Below, piece after piece: positions 25,267 to 34,633 of a stretch of 64,000 bases of DNA (within the stretch, counting starts at the first letter, position 1; the number at the start of each line of letters is the position of its first letter). The DNA is from DASQZT01 sp963728965 (lineage in GTDB: Bacteria; Acidobacteriota; Terriglobia; Bryobacterales; Bryobacteraceae). The DNA lies in the NCBI GenBank assembly GCA_963728965.1, contig CAVSMH010000012.1:558001-622000 (forward strand), given 5' to 3'. The translations under genes and the position numbers were made by a program. Below the pieces are notes generated by a model, which was not told the DNA's origin, did not search any database, and worked only from the letters and a program-made list of their open reading frames with translations.

Positions 25267-26517
25267 TCAGGCGGCGCCCTGGCCGGGATCCCACTGGATG
25301 CTGTGATCGCTCATGACGGCCCGGGTTTCGGAAGGCGAATCGGTGTGAAAGTAAGACCACGGGCCGGGAATCCAGGGATAGCGGGCTACAACCGACTCGT
25401 CCACTTCCACGCCCAGCCCAGGCTTCGACGGGACGATCAGATCGCCGGCATTCAGCTCCAGCGGGTTCTTGAGCATCTCGGCGGCCAGGGGGAACGGATA
25501 CATCCCGGCTTGTTTGGGGGTCGAGTAGCAGGGGTACTCCAGCCATTCCACTACCATTTCGGGCCAGCAGATGCCAAGATGGGCGGCGGCGATCACCTCC
25601 AGGGCGGTGCCCCAGCTATGAAACGCGAAGCGCAAGCCCTGGCGGGAGATTTCGCCGAACAGGTGACGTCCCAGCGCGTAGCCGCCCTGGCAGCACACAT
25701 CCATCTGGACGTAGTCCACAGCGCGGGTAAGGATGAGGTCGAGATAGCGCTCTTCGCCGGGCTCGTGCTCACCGCTGGCCAGGGGCACGATGTCCTTCTC
25801 CTTCAAGCGCAGATAGGCGGCATGATCGTCGGGCGGCAGGGGTTCTTCGAGCCAGGCGATATCGTACGCCGCCATTTGACTGGCGAGCTGTTCGACGGTG
25901 TCGGGGCGGTAGCTGTTGTCGCCCATGCGCCACCAGGTGTGCGCGTCCACCATAAGGTCGAAGTCGGGCCCCACGGCCTGACGCATCAGGCGCACCGTCT
26001 CCAGGTCAGCCTCGGCACCGCCCGCGGGGCGCATCTTGTAGGCCCTGAAGCCGAGCGCGGCCACGGCCTGGGCTTCGGCGGCGTAGGCTTCAGGCGACAT
26101 GTACATGCCCGCGCTGCCGTACAGCCGGATGCGATCGCGGACGCGCCCGCCGAGCAGCTCCGAAACCGGCACGCCGCGGGCTTTGCCGCACAGATCGTAG
26201 AGCGCGATTTCGACACAGCAGTACGTCTTGGCCAGTTCGGGATCGACGCCCGGGCCTTCCAGAAACTGAACACGTAGCGCGTCGGGATCGCCCAGCGCAC
26301 GGTCCATAAGGAAAGGAGTGATGGTCTCGGCGATTTCACGCTGGGCGCGTTCGCTGCCCGGACCGGGGGCATAGCCGACCAGTCCGTTATCCGTCTCCAC
26401 GCGAATGAACATGGCATCGCGCTTGAGAATGGTACGCTCCCCGCCGTGGAAGGGCAGGCGAATCGGTTCCGGCAGCGGGTAAGACAACAGGTAGGATCGG
26501 ATTCCGGTGATCTTCAT
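25267..26517 (-). CDS. Mandelate racemase/muconate lactonizing enzyme family protein
   Basis: Enolase-superfamily enzyme of 416 residues. The N-terminal capping domain (MKITGIRSYLLSYPL) and the barrel are intact. The metal ligands appear as VDAHTWW (Asp), WLEEPLPPDD (Glu) and ASGEHEPGE (Glu), and the second-strand catalytic site as YKMRPAGG. These enzymes abstract an alpha proton from sugar acids or related carboxylates; the exact substrate cannot be inferred. It stands alone between the DAHP synthase leader and the S46 peptidase, on the same strand as both. Confidence 0.88.
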   Translation of the reverse strand: MKITGIRSYLLSYPLPEPIRLPFHGGERTILKRDAMFIRVETDNGLVGYAPGPGSERAQREIAETITPFLMDRALGDPDALRVQFLEGPGVDPELAKTYCCVEIALYDLCGKARGVPVSELLGGRVRDRIRLYGSAGMYMSPEAYAAEAQAVAALGFRAYKMRPAGGAEADLETVRLMRQAVGPDFDLMVDAHTWWRMGDNSYRPDTVEQLASQMAAYDIAWLEEPLPPDDHAAYLRLKEKDIVPLASGEHEPGEERYLDLILTRAVDYVQMDVCCQGGYALGRHLFGEISRQGLRFAFHSWGTALEVIAAAHLGICWPEMVVEWLEYPCYSTPKQAGMYPFPLAAEMLKNPLELNAGDLIVPSKPGLGVEVDESVVARYPWIPGPWSYFHTDSPSETRAVMSDHSIQWDPGQGAA

Positions 26518-26561
26518 GAGGACGCCGCATCAGGATAACACGGTATTAATGCCGTGACGGC

Positions 26562-28622
26562 TCAGCGGCGCAGCTCAGCCAGAATGCCCTCGGCCTTTTG
26601 CAGATCGAGCATCCATAAGAAGAAACGGATATCGACATTGACGTTGCGGGCGATGGCGGGATTGTAGCCGAAATCGTTGGCGACGTTCTCCCACACCCGA
26701 TCGAAATTCAGCCCGACCAGCTCGCCGCGGCCGTTCACGACGGGGCTGCCGGAGTTGCCGCCGGTGGTATCGGCGTTGGCCAGGAAATCGAGCGGGACCT
26801 GTTCCGGCTTCCCGTTCTTCGCCGCTTCGAGCAGCAATGGCGGCACGGCGAACGGTTCTTCGCCGGTGTGCTTTTCGAGCATTCCGGCCAGGGTGGTGTG
26901 CGGGGTGTACAGCACGCCATCGCGCGGAACATATCCCTCCACGTGGGCGAAGCTGACGCGCAGTGTGGCGTTGGCATCGGGGGCCACCGGCCGGGCGGCG
27001 TGGGCGATCACGGCGCGGCGCCACGCGGGGCGGAGACGGGCAACGGCGCCCTCGCGGGTTTGGGTGGCCCTCTGCCAGGAGCGGAGCTCGGGTTCGAGCG
27101 CGAAGGCCAGATCGAGCATCGGGTCCTTGCGAGCGCGCAGTTGCGCGGTGGTCTCCTGGAACATCCGGAGGCGATCTGCGAGGTTGGTGACGCGGGTGGC
27201 GTCGTAGAGGGCGTGGACGGATGGTTTGGCCCGATCGATGGCGGCGATGCGCGCGCCCTCGAGTTTCGACGCCCGCTCCACCCAGGAGGCAAACAGCGCC
27301 TCATCGGCGGGCCGGTAGAAGCTCTTCTGTTCACGCTCGAGGCGGTTGCGAAGGACGGGCAGCTCGCGGTCCATGGAATCGGCGTCTCGATCCGCGTCGG
27401 GTTTGGCGCGTTCGGCGGCCAGCCGCACCAGGAGGGTCGCCTGCTTCAGCGCCAGGGGACCGGCGGCAATCGCCTGGAACAGGAAATCGCGGCCGGCGGT
27501 GCGGCGCTGTTCGGCGGCGAGGCGGTCGAGCTCGGCTTTCGCGGCGATGGCGCCGGCGAAACCGCTCGCCTTCGAAGCCCACACCACCACGGCGGCATCC
27601 TGCTCCTGCTGGCGTTCGATGATGCGGCCGCGGGCGAGGCCGGCAAGCTGGCCTTCGGCGTTGGTGTGGGAATTATTCAGGCTCTTGAGAGTGGCGGCAA
27701 CGGCGATGGTGCCTTGCGGGTCGCCGCGCGTGGCAGTCTCGAGCAGCCGGATCCATTCGCCGTAAACTTCTCTGCGTAAGCCGAACCGGAAGTCGCGCTC
27801 GTTGGCCATTTCGCCGGCGGTGAGGGAGCGCATGGTGCGTCCGGGATAGCCGAGCACCATGACGAAATCGCCGGCCTTCACACCGGCCCTCGAAATGGGA
27901 AAGTAGAACTCGGGCTGATAGGGCCGGCCCTCGCGATAGACGCGCGCCATGGCGAAATCGCCGGTGTGGCGCGGCCAGCGGAAGTTGTCCGGCTCTCCAC
28001 CAAATTCGCCCACCGCCCGCGGCGGCGCGTAGACGAGCCGGACGTCGGTGAGCTCGAGGCCCTCCACCAGCACGTATTCGAGGCCACCGTCGAAGGCGGC
28101 CACGTGGCAGCGCGCGCCCGGGGTTTGCTCGCAAGCGGCTACGAGCGCTTTCTGCCGTGCCTCGATGGCCTTCAGCCGTTCCAGGTCGCCGGCGCCGGCG
28201 GGCACGGCGGCATTCACCTGGCCAGTGACGTCGGTGAACTTACGCGGCACGGTCACGCGGGTGGTTTTGCCGGGCAGTTCCTGCTCGCGGGTTTGGGCGA
28301 GGAAACCGTTGGTGATGAGGTCGCGGCCCGGACGGCTGTGTTCCTGAAGAATGCCGAACAGGCAATGATGATTGGTGAGGATCAGACCGGTGGCAGAGAC
28401 GAAGCCGGCCGAGCAGCCTCCGATATTCACGGCGGCGGCCAGCAGCCCGGTCCCGCGCTGCGGATCCCAGAGGCGGGAGACCGGCAATTCGAGCCCCATC
28501 TTGCGGAGCCAGCCGGGATCGAGTTCAAGAACCTGCTGGGGAGTCCACTTACCCTCTTCACCGGAGGTGATGCCGGCCGCCACGACGAGGTACGCCGCAA
28601 CCTGCCACCCGCGATACATCAT
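26562..28622 (-). CDS. S46 family serine peptidase (DPP7/DPP11-type)
   Basis: 686 residues with an N-terminal signal peptide (about residues 1-20). The catalytic His lies in ILTNHHCLFG near residue 84 and the catalytic Ser in TGGNSGSPVVNGRGE near residue 623, with WDPQRGTGLL and the FRWPRHTGDFAMARVY segment typical of S46. Known members are periplasmic dipeptidyl peptidases of bacteria that live on proteins. The Met pair at 28622/28619 is chosen as start because a longer frame would have no signal peptide and would overlap the divergent mgtC gene. Confidence 0.9.
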   Translation of the reverse strand: MMYRGWQVAAYLVVAAGITSGEEGKWTPQQVLELDPGWLRKMGLELPVSRLWDPQRGTGLLAAAVNIGGCSAGFVSATGLILTNHHCLFGILQEHSRPGRDLITNGFLAQTREQELPGKTTRVTVPRKFTDVTGQVNAAVPAGAGDLERLKAIEARQKALVAACEQTPGARCHVAAFDGGLEYVLVEGLELTDVRLVYAPPRAVGEFGGEPDNFRWPRHTGDFAMARVYREGRPYQPEFYFPISRAGVKAGDFVMVLGYPGRTMRSLTAGEMANERDFRFGLRREVYGEWIRLLETATRGDPQGTIAVAATLKSLNNSHTNAEGQLAGLARGRIIERQQEQDAAVVVWASKASGFAGAIAAKAELDRLAAEQRRTAGRDFLFQAIAAGPLALKQATLLVRLAAERAKPDADRDADSMDRELPVLRNRLEREQKSFYRPADEALFASWVERASKLEGARIAAIDRAKPSVHALYDATRVTNLADRLRMFQETTAQLRARKDPMLDLAFALEPELRSWQRATQTREGAVARLRPAWRRAVIAHAARPVAPDANATLRVSFAHVEGYVPRDGVLYTPHTTLAGMLEKHTGEEPFAVPPLLLEAAKNGKPEQVPLDFLANADTTGGNSGSPVVNGRGELVGLNFDRVWENVANDFGYNPAIARNVNVDIRFFLWMLDLQKAEGILAELRR

Positions 28623-28683
28623 GAGAAACCACCATAACAGGATGCGGACGCAGAACGGACCTTGCGGTGGTATAAACGCACGT

Positions 28684-29154
28684 ATGAGCTTTCCGGGTGA
28701 CTGGAACGAATCGTGGCACGACATCAGCCGGCTGGTGATCGCGTACGTCCTGGCGCTCCCGGTCGGCTGGCATCGCGAACGGGAGGCCCATTCGATCGGG
28801 GTGCGGACCTTTCCGCTGGTAGCCATGGCCAGTTGCGGCTACGTCCTGCTTTCGATGCCGGCGTACCACAATACGGTGGAGGCGCAGTCGCGCGTGATTC
28901 AGGGGTTGGTGGCGGGCATCGGGTTTATCGGCGGCGGGGCCATTCTGAAAGCGGAGGGCAACGTCCACGGCACGGCCACCGCGGCCAGCATCTGGAACAC
29001 GGGCGTGGTGGGCGCGGCCGTGGCACAGGATCGTTTTTGGATGGCCGCGGCGCTGGCGGCGGTGAACCTGTTCGCGTTACGCGTGCTGTTGCCGCTCAAG
29101 CTGAAGCTGGACGAGCGCGCCGAGGAAAAGAAGAAGAAGTCGGGCGGGAATTGA
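28684..29154 (+). CDS. MgtC/SapB family membrane protein
   Basis: 156 residues with four to five membrane helices. ALPVGWHREREAHSIGVRTF near the N-terminus, GLVAGIGFIGGGAILK and GTATAASIWNTGVVGAA are the family landmarks. MgtC proteins affect magnesium homeostasis, ATP synthase and virulence in some pathogens; the short SapB-like form seen here lacks the cytosolic domain. The ATG at 28684 is divergent from the S46 gene, leaving about 60 bases for both promoters. Confidence 0.88.
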   Translation: MSFPGDWNESWHDISRLVIAYVLALPVGWHREREAHSIGVRTFPLVAMASCGYVLLSMPAYHNTVEAQSRVIQGLVAGIGFIGGGAILKAEGNVHGTATAASIWNTGVVGAAVAQDRFWMAAALAAVNLFALRVLLPLKLKLDERAEEKKKKSGGN

Positions 29155-29183
29155 CGGACGCGGAAGAACGGATTCCGGGCGGA

Positions 29184-29573
29184 TCACACCCACTTCTTTT
29201 CCCGCCACTCGGCAAACGCCGCGGCGGTGAGTTGTTTCAGATCATCCAACAATTCGGGCCCGGGATCGGTCTTGAAGTTGAAGCAGGACTTGCCTTGCAT
29301 CCGCTTCTTCAGGGCCGGCGAGACGGCCTTGGCGACCGGCGGGGACATGTACAGCGGCATCAGGTGGAAGCTGACGTAAGCCTTGCCCAGGCGCACGGCG
29401 CCGAAGTACATGGGATGGCCTTTATGTTGCGGGAAGGGCGATGCCGATTTCGTTACCAGGATGTACTCGGCCGGCGTGTCGGTCTTCACGGCCAGCCGCT
29501 TTTCATATTTCGCCAGGATGGGTTTCAGGAGCGCATATACGGAGGCAAATCCGCCAGCCATCGGTGAAGCCAT
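29184..29573 (-). CDS. DUF1801-like small protein
   Basis: 129 residues; the segment HPMYFGAVRLGKAYVSFHLM and the CFNFKTDPGPELLDDLKQL stretch are reminiscent of the YdhG/DUF1801 fold. These are small soluble proteins of unclear role. The ATG at 29573 starts ten bases before the stop of the next gene upstream on the same strand (29584-30537), so they may be cotranscribed. The frame continues upstream, but that part is only a shadow of the neighbour. Confidence 0.6.
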   Translation of the reverse strand: MASPMAGGFASVYALLKPILAKYEKRLAVKTDTPAEYILVTKSASPFPQHKGHPMYFGAVRLGKAYVSFHLMPLYMSPPVAKAVSPALKKRMQGKSCFNFKTDPGPELLDDLKQLTAAAFAEWREKKWV

Positions 29574-29583
29574 AGGTGACAGT

Positions 29584-30537
29584 CTAGCGGAGAACGAGGA
29601 GCGCGGAGGAGAGGCGCTGCCATTCCTCGAAAGCATCGGCGGGAGTCGTCCAGCCGGGAAACAGCTCGTCCCGTATGCCGAGGCGCCCGGCGATATCCAG
29701 GAAGATGTCGAAATCGGGGCGCGCTTCGCAGGCAGGACCGGCCGGCGCGGTCTCCTCTGTAAGTGTGGTGGGGAGTACGAGGTCGGCCAGGTCCGTGGTG
29801 ACGGGGGTCGGATGGAAAGGGCCCTGCGCCACCAGGAAGTCCAGGTTGGCGAGCGCGCGCTGAAGTAGCCCTTGCGGGGGGAACGGCGCGATGGGGCTGG
29901 TGACGATGATCCACAAGGCGCGAACGCGCCTGGCCAGCACCGCTTGCGCAATGTCCGGGCCGGTGGGACCGGGCGCGGCGGGGAAGCCCACGGCGTTGAA
30001 GTTGCCGGTGCCGAAGCCGAGTTGCGCCAGCTTGCCGAGGGTGTACGAGTTTTCGTTGCCGAGCGGCCCGGCGACGAGTACCGCCAGCGCGGAGAAGCCG
30101 GCCTGGCGCTGCACTTCGCGAAAACGCTTGACCGCGGTGTCGAGCGCTTCCTCCCAACTCACCCGCGTGAGGCGGCCTTGTTTGCGGGCGAGCGGATAGA
30201 GCGCGCGGGGGTTGGGTGTAGCGCGCTCAGCCGTGACGGAGTTCCACGCCGCGACGTGTGGCTGAGCGGGCGGGCAGGGGGCCGGTGCACGCGAAGCAAC
30301 CACATAGCCAAAACGGGGATCGAAGCTGTAGGCATTCTTCTCGCACAGGATCTCGAAACCGGTGAGCCGGGCCTGCCCGCGCCGCACCTCGACGGGAACA
30401 TCGCGGCGCAGGCGGGAGGAACGGGGATTTCGGGACGGGCCGTCCAAGCCGGTTGGATGGAAAGACAGGCATCCTCCTTTCGCGCGATTCGAGCGCCTGC
30501 TTGCCTCAAACTTATCAAGGCGGGGCGGGCAGGGCAA
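29584..30537 (-). CDS. Very short molybdopterin-oxidoreductase-like protein
   Basis: Up to 317 residues, starting at a TTG with no clear ribosome site, so the start is uncertain. ALYPLARKQGRLTRVSWEEA is the typical region after the Fe-S domain of Mo-bisMGD enzymes; AVLVAGPLGNENSYTLGKLA and LVAQGPFHPTPVTTDLADLV followed by LPTTLTEE recall the NuoG/FdhF cofactor-binding fold. The usual four-Cys Fe-S motif and the Mo-ligand region are missing, and the length is less than half that of an active enzyme. It is either a decayed gene or a non-catalytic paralogue. It diverges from moeA-moaC-mogA. Confidence 0.65.
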   Translation of the reverse strand: MPCPPRLDKFEASRRSNRAKGGCLSFHPTGLDGPSRNPRSSRLRRDVPVEVRRGQARLTGFEILCEKNAYSFDPRFGYVVASRAPAPCPPAQPHVAAWNSVTAERATPNPRALYPLARKQGRLTRVSWEEALDTAVKRFREVQRQAGFSALAVLVAGPLGNENSYTLGKLAQLGFGTGNFNAVGFPAAPGPTGPDIAQAVLARRVRALWIIVTSPIAPFPPQGLLQRALANLDFLVAQGPFHPTPVTTDLADLVLPTTLTEETAPAGPACEARPDFDIFLDIAGRLGIRDELFPGWTTPADAFEEWQRLSSALLVLR

Positions 30538-30651
30538 ATTGAAAATATCTATTTCGGCAGGAAGGAAAATCTATGTTGGCGGCCGCCGCCCGGTGCGCGG
30601 GGTGCCGGTGGTCGTGGGTGTGAGCGATGGAGGCATTATAGTGTCGCTAAA

Positions 30652-31854
30652 ATGAAGGAAGTGCCGCCGCTGACGTTCACCGAGGCCCGCGCGATGGTTC
30701 TTTCTACCGTGCGCGCAGGCATTCACGCTCCGCCCGTGGAAGAGGTGACGCTCACGTCTGCCGCCGGACGCGTGCTGGCCGAAGATATCGCTGCCGACCG
30801 GGACAGCCCCGCCGTGTCACGCTCGGTGCGCGACGGCTTTGCGGTGCGCGCGGCGGATGTGCCGGGCGAATTGCAGATCATCGGCGAGGTGCGGGCGGGC
30901 GAGCATTTCAGCGGCGCCGTAGAGGCGGGACAGGCAGTCGAGATCATGACCGGGGCGCCAATTCCCGCAGGCGCAGACGCGGTCGTGATGATCGAGCACA
31001 CCAGCCGGACCGGAGACCGCGTGAAGATCGACGGCCCCGCCGAGGCGCGGCAGTTCATCAATCCGCGGGGCTGCGAAGCCGCCAAAGGCGACGTGGTGCT
31101 GGCCCGGGGCACGCGCCTGGACTTCAGCGGCGTGGCGATGCTGGCGGCATTCGGGTGCTCGCGGGCGAAAGTGTTCCGCTCACCCGAAGTGGCCATCATC
31201 GCGACCGGGGATGAAATTGTCGAAGTGGACGAGATCCCCGCGGACTTCCAGATACGCAACTCGAATGCCTGGTCGCTGGCGGCCCAGGTGGCGCGCGCGG
31301 GCGGAATTCCGCGCATCCTGCCGGTGGCGCGCGACACGGTCGAGCACACCCGGCATGTCATCGGACAGGGGATGGGGAGCGACCTGTTGTTGCTTTCGGG
31401 CGGCGTCTCGGCCGGCAAATACGATGTGGTCGAAGAGGTGCTGGCCGGCTTCGGCGGAAAGTTCTATTTCGACCGCGTGCTCATTCAGCCGGGACAGCCG
31501 CTGGTTTTCGGCCGCGCGGCGGGGCGCTTTTTTTTCGGGTTGCCGGGCAACCCTTCGTCCACCATGGTGACCTTCGAAGTGTTCGCGCGCGCCGCGCTGG
31601 AGTTGCTGGCGGGGCAGGCGGAGACGGCGCTGGTCATGCCGTATGCGCGGCTCAGCCGCGATTTCCGTCATCGCCCGGGCCTTACCCGCTTTCTTCCGGC
31701 GCGGCTGAGCGACGACGGCGCGACGGTCACCCCGGTCGAATGGCACGGCTCCGCCGATATCCCCGCTTTGACGCGTGCCAACGCCTTTCTGGTGGCGGAC
31801 GCCGACCGCCCGGAGTACGCGCGCGGCGAGTGGATACGGGTGCTCATCAAATGA
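30652..31854 (+). CDS. moeA: Molybdopterin molybdenumtransferase MoeA
   Basis: 400 residues. MoeA inserts molybdate into adenylated molybdopterin. SRSVRDGFAVRAAD (substrate loop), MTGAPIPAGADAVVMIE, PEVAIIATGDEIVEVDE, LLLLSGGVSAGKYD and GLPGNPSSTMVTFEVF are all family hallmarks. The ATG at 30652 begins a conserved N-terminus (PLTFTEARAMVL). Its stop overlaps the moaC start as ATGA. First of three molybdenum cofactor genes. Confidence 0.95.
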   Translation: MKEVPPLTFTEARAMVLSTVRAGIHAPPVEEVTLTSAAGRVLAEDIAADRDSPAVSRSVRDGFAVRAADVPGELQIIGEVRAGEHFSGAVEAGQAVEIMTGAPIPAGADAVVMIEHTSRTGDRVKIDGPAEARQFINPRGCEAAKGDVVLARGTRLDFSGVAMLAAFGCSRAKVFRSPEVAIIATGDEIVEVDEIPADFQIRNSNAWSLAAQVARAGGIPRILPVARDTVEHTRHVIGQGMGSDLLLLSGGVSAGKYDVVEEVLAGFGGKFYFDRVLIQPGQPLVFGRAAGRFFFGLPGNPSSTMVTFEVFARAALELLAGQAETALVMPYARLSRDFRHRPGLTRFLPARLSDDGATVTPVEWHGSADIPALTRANAFLVADADRPEYARGEWIRVLIK

Positions 31855-32327
31855 AAAAGCTCTCTCACTACGACGGCTCCGGCAGCCCGCGCATGGTCGA
31901 TGTTTCGGGCAAGGCCGAAACGCGCCGCACGGCGCGCGCGCAGGCCTTTGTGCGCATCGCCAGGCCGGTACTGAAGAAGTTGCCCGCGAACCCGAAGGGC
32001 AACCCGCTCGAAATCGCGCGCATTGCCGGCATCTCGGCGGCGAAGCGCACGTCGGAGTTGATCCCGTTGTGCCACCCACTGATGCTCACCTACGCGGACG
32101 TGGAGGTCACGATCGAGAAAAAAGGGGTGCGGGTGGTCGCCACCGCGGCTACCACCGGCCAGACCGGCGTGGAAATGGAAGCGTTGACGGCCGCCGCGGT
32201 GGCCGCTCTGACGGTCTACGATATGGTCAAAGCACTGGATAAATCGATCGAGATTCAGGACGTTTACCTGCTCGAAAAGACCGGGGGAAAGAGCGGAGAC
32301 TTCCGCCGCGAGGTGGCGGTTGCCTAA
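31851..32327 (+). CDS. moaC: Cyclic pyranopterin monophosphate synthase MoaC
   Basis: 158 residues. MoaC converts the MoaA product into cyclic pyranopterin monophosphate. The motifs MVDVSGKAETRRTARA, ISAAKRTSELIPLCHPL and TGVEMEALTAAAVAALTVYD are diagnostic, including the CHP and the KD pair. Overlaps moeA by four bases and mogA by eight bases, so the three genes form one operon. Confidence 0.96.
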   Translation: MKKLSHYDGSGSPRMVDVSGKAETRRTARAQAFVRIARPVLKKLPANPKGNPLEIARIAGISAAKRTSELIPLCHPLMLTYADVEVTIEKKGVRVVATAATTGQTGVEMEALTAAAVAALTVYDMVKALDKSIEIQDVYLLEKTGGKSGDFRREVAVA

Positions 32328-32817
32328 CGCGGCCGTGCTGACCATCAGCGATTCGGTAAGCGCCGGGACGCGAGCCGACCGTTCCGGTCCGGCGGTCCGT
32401 GAGCGCCTGGAACAACTGGGCTGGAGCGTCACGGTGATGGAAGCGATCCCGGACGAGACCGGCGAGATCGGCAAACGGCTGGCGACGCTGGCCGACGGCG
32501 GTCAAATCGTCGCCATCTTCACAACCGGGGGTACGGGCGTGGCGTTACGCGACGTAACGCCCGAAGCCACGCGCGCGGTGCTGGACCGTGAAATCCCGGG
32601 ATTCGGAGAGTTGATGCGGGCGCGGGGCCGGGAGTCCACGCCGCTGGCGGTGCTGTCGCGCTCGGTCGCGGGAACGCGTGGAAGGGTGCTGATCGTGAAC
32701 TTGCCGGGTTCTCCCAAGGGCGCGGTGGAATCCCTGGATGCTATCGTGGAGTTGGTGCCCCACGTGCTTGATTTGCTCGGAGGGCGGACGGAGCACGCGG
32801 CCGCCCGGCAGGAGTAG
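32320..32817 (+). CDS. mogA: MogA/MoaB family molybdopterin adenylyltransferase
   Basis: 165 residues starting with TTG at 32320, inside the end of moaC. AVLTISDSVSAGTRADRSGP, FTTGGTGVALRDVTPEAT and NLPGSPKGAVESLDAI match the MogA/MoaB fold, which adenylates molybdopterin before MoeA inserts the metal. The spacing of the GSPK segment is closer to MogA than to MoaB, but the assignment between the two is not certain. moaA, moaD and moaE are not in this window. Confidence 0.85.
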   Translation: MPNAAVLTISDSVSAGTRADRSGPAVRERLEQLGWSVTVMEAIPDETGEIGKRLATLADGGQIVAIFTTGGTGVALRDVTPEATRAVLDREIPGFGELMRARGRESTPLAVLSRSVAGTRGRVLIVNLPGSPKGAVESLDAIVELVPHVLDLLGGRTEHAAARQE

Positions 32818-32818
32818 A

Positions 32819-33934
32819 ATGCTTCGAATTGTTCTCATTGCCGTAATTTGCGGCTTGGCGCTGGCCCAGCAGGAGCAGCCGCCGGTGAAGGTGAATCAGC
32901 CGGCGCAGGCGCAGCCGGTGGGCGGCGAGCCGGATGTGCAACCGCCCATCGTGGTGCGGGTGGAAGTGGTGCAGACGCCCGCGCTCGTTTTCGATCGCGA
33001 CGGAAACTACGTGAGCGGCATCCGGCCCGACCAGTTCCGCCTGTTCGATAACGATAAAGAGCAGAATATCGCCGTGGATGTGTCGTTCACGCCGATTTCG
33101 CTGGTGTTCTGCCTTCAGGCGAATGCGCGCGTGGAAGGTCTGCTGCCGCAGTTGAAGAAGATCGGCAACCTGGTGGGGCCGCTCATCATTGGCGATCAGG
33201 GCGAAGCCGCGGTAGTAGCTTACGATCACCGCATCCGTACCTTGCAGGACTTCACTTCCGACCCGGATAAGATCTCGGCCGCCGTGAAGCGGATCACCGC
33301 GGGCAGCATGTCGAGCCGCATGGTGGATGCCGTTTCGGTGGCGACGCGCATGTTGGCCACCCGTCCGAAGAACCGGCGCCGCATCATCGTTCTGGTCGGC
33401 GAAACGCGCGATCTGGGAAGTGAGACGCGATCGAAAGAAGTCCTGATGGCGCTCCAACTCAACAATGTCATGTTCTACGGGGTGGACATGTCACGCTTCG
33501 TGACGACGCTGACGGCGCCGCCTCCGGTTCCCCGCCCCAACAACCTGCCGCCGGCCATGGCCAACCTCCCGCCGAGCGCGGTGGCGACTCCGACGACGGT
33601 AGCTCAAACCAAGGGCGAAAATGGCGGACGCGCGGAGTTCATCCCCCTGATGGTGGAAATCTTCCGTGACGTGAAAGCGGTGTTCAAGGACAACCCGGTG
33701 GAGGTCTTCACCAAGGGAACGGGTGGCAGCGAGTTTGGGTTCCACAGCGGCCGCACCCTCGAAGAAGCCATGCAGAAGGTGGGCGAAGAGCTGCACAGCG
33801 AATACAACATCAGCTATACGCCCAACAACCGCGATGAGGGCGGGTTCCACACCATCGCCGTAACGGTTACCGGCCGCCCCGAAGTGAAACGAGTGCAGAC
33901 ACGCCCCGGTTATTGGATCGCTCCCCGGCGGTAG
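32819..33934 (+). CDS. Exported VWA-domain protein
   Basis: 371 residues with a short signal peptide (about 1-16, MLRIVLIAVICGLALA) and a Pro/Gln-rich start. A von Willebrand A-like fold follows (VEVVQTPALVFDRDGNYVSG then ISLVFCLQANARVEG). The strict MIDAS motif DxSxS is not conserved at the expected place, so metal binding is doubtful. This VWFA-related family is abundant in acidobacteria, usually with the FDRDG start. GGAG lies three bases before the ATG at 32819, which is immediately after the mogA stop; functional linkage to Mo cofactor synthesis is not implied. Confidence 0.8.
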   Translation: MLRIVLIAVICGLALAQQEQPPVKVNQPAQAQPVGGEPDVQPPIVVRVEVVQTPALVFDRDGNYVSGIRPDQFRLFDNDKEQNIAVDVSFTPISLVFCLQANARVEGLLPQLKKIGNLVGPLIIGDQGEAAVVAYDHRIRTLQDFTSDPDKISAAVKRITAGSMSSRMVDAVSVATRMLATRPKNRRRIIVLVGETRDLGSETRSKEVLMALQLNNVMFYGVDMSRFVTTLTAPPPVPRPNNLPPAMANLPPSAVATPTTVAQTKGENGGRAEFIPLMVEIFRDVKAVFKDNPVEVFTKGTGGSEFGFHSGRTLEEAMQKVGEELHSEYNISYTPNNRDEGGFHTIAVTVTGRPEVKRVQTRPGYWIAPRR

Positions 33935-33974
33935 CAGGGTGCGCGGCGAGGGACTCCCCGCCAGGAGGGAAAAC

Positions 33975-34001
33975 AGGGCAGGTTCACGATGCGCCTGCCC
34001 T
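33975..34001. terminator. Bidirectional terminator candidate
   Basis: A perfect 8-bp stem AGGGCAGG/CCTGCCCT with an 11-base loop lies between the convergent VWA and BON genes. It is followed by TTGGTTTAC on the plus strand and by GTTTTCCC on the minus strand, so it may serve both genes. Confidence 0.6.
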
Positions 34002-34014
34002 TTGGTTTACTCGC

Positions 34015-34578
34015 TTACTTTTTTTCGTTGCCTTCGACGCGAAGGTTGTTGGTTACGGAAAACACTCCGGGAACCCCGCTGGCGCGAACGTTGGCCTGGT
34101 TCTTATCGGCTTCGCTTCCTACCACGCCGACCAGCGTCACTTTGCCGTTATCCACGATGATGTGAATGGGAGGAACGGCCTGGAGCGCGTATCGGTCCAG
34201 ACCCGGATACCCATAGATGGCCCGATATTCCGCCATGCGGATACGATCGTCCATCGGTGAAAGAGGAAGCACCTTGATCTGGTTGTCCACCTTTTCCACG
34301 CCTTCAATGTTCTTGACGACGTTTTCGGCATCGCTTTTCAACGTGGGTCGCGTCACCTCTCCCATCAGGGCCACGGTACTGCCCTCAATACGAAAAGCCA
34401 GATTATCGAACACGCCATAGTACGGCAGCATAACCAGCTCATGACGAACCTCACGCGCGAGGTTGTTTCGGCCCGCGCTGCCCTCGCGGACAACGCGATT
34501 CGCGGTATTGCTCTGGGCGGACACCGGAAGGGCGGCCAGAAATGCGAAAGCACATAGATAAATCCCCAGTCTCTTCAC
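34015..34578 (-). CDS. Exported protein with two BON domains
   Basis: 187 residues with a signal peptide (about 1-22, ending VSAQS). Two BON domains follow: the first ends VEKVDNQIKVLPLSP (about residues 55-105) and the second carries the GKVTLVGVVGSEADKNQA pattern (about 130-185). BON domains bind phospholipid or attach proteins to the cell envelope in OsmY-like proteins. The start at 34578 lies 55 bases downstream of thiC on the same strand. Confidence 0.88.
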   Translation of the reverse strand: MKRLGIYLCAFAFLAALPVSAQSNTANRVVREGSAGRNNLAREVRHELVMLPYYGVFDNLAFRIEGSTVALMGEVTRPTLKSDAENVVKNIEGVEKVDNQIKVLPLSPMDDRIRMAEYRAIYGYPGLDRYALQAVPPIHIIVDNGKVTLVGVVGSEADKNQANVRASGVPGVFSVTNNLRVEGNEKK

Positions 34579-34633
34579 TTACTCACCTCCATCTGGAGAG
34601 ATGCAATTCGGGTTCCAGGCGCGCCCGGTTTGT

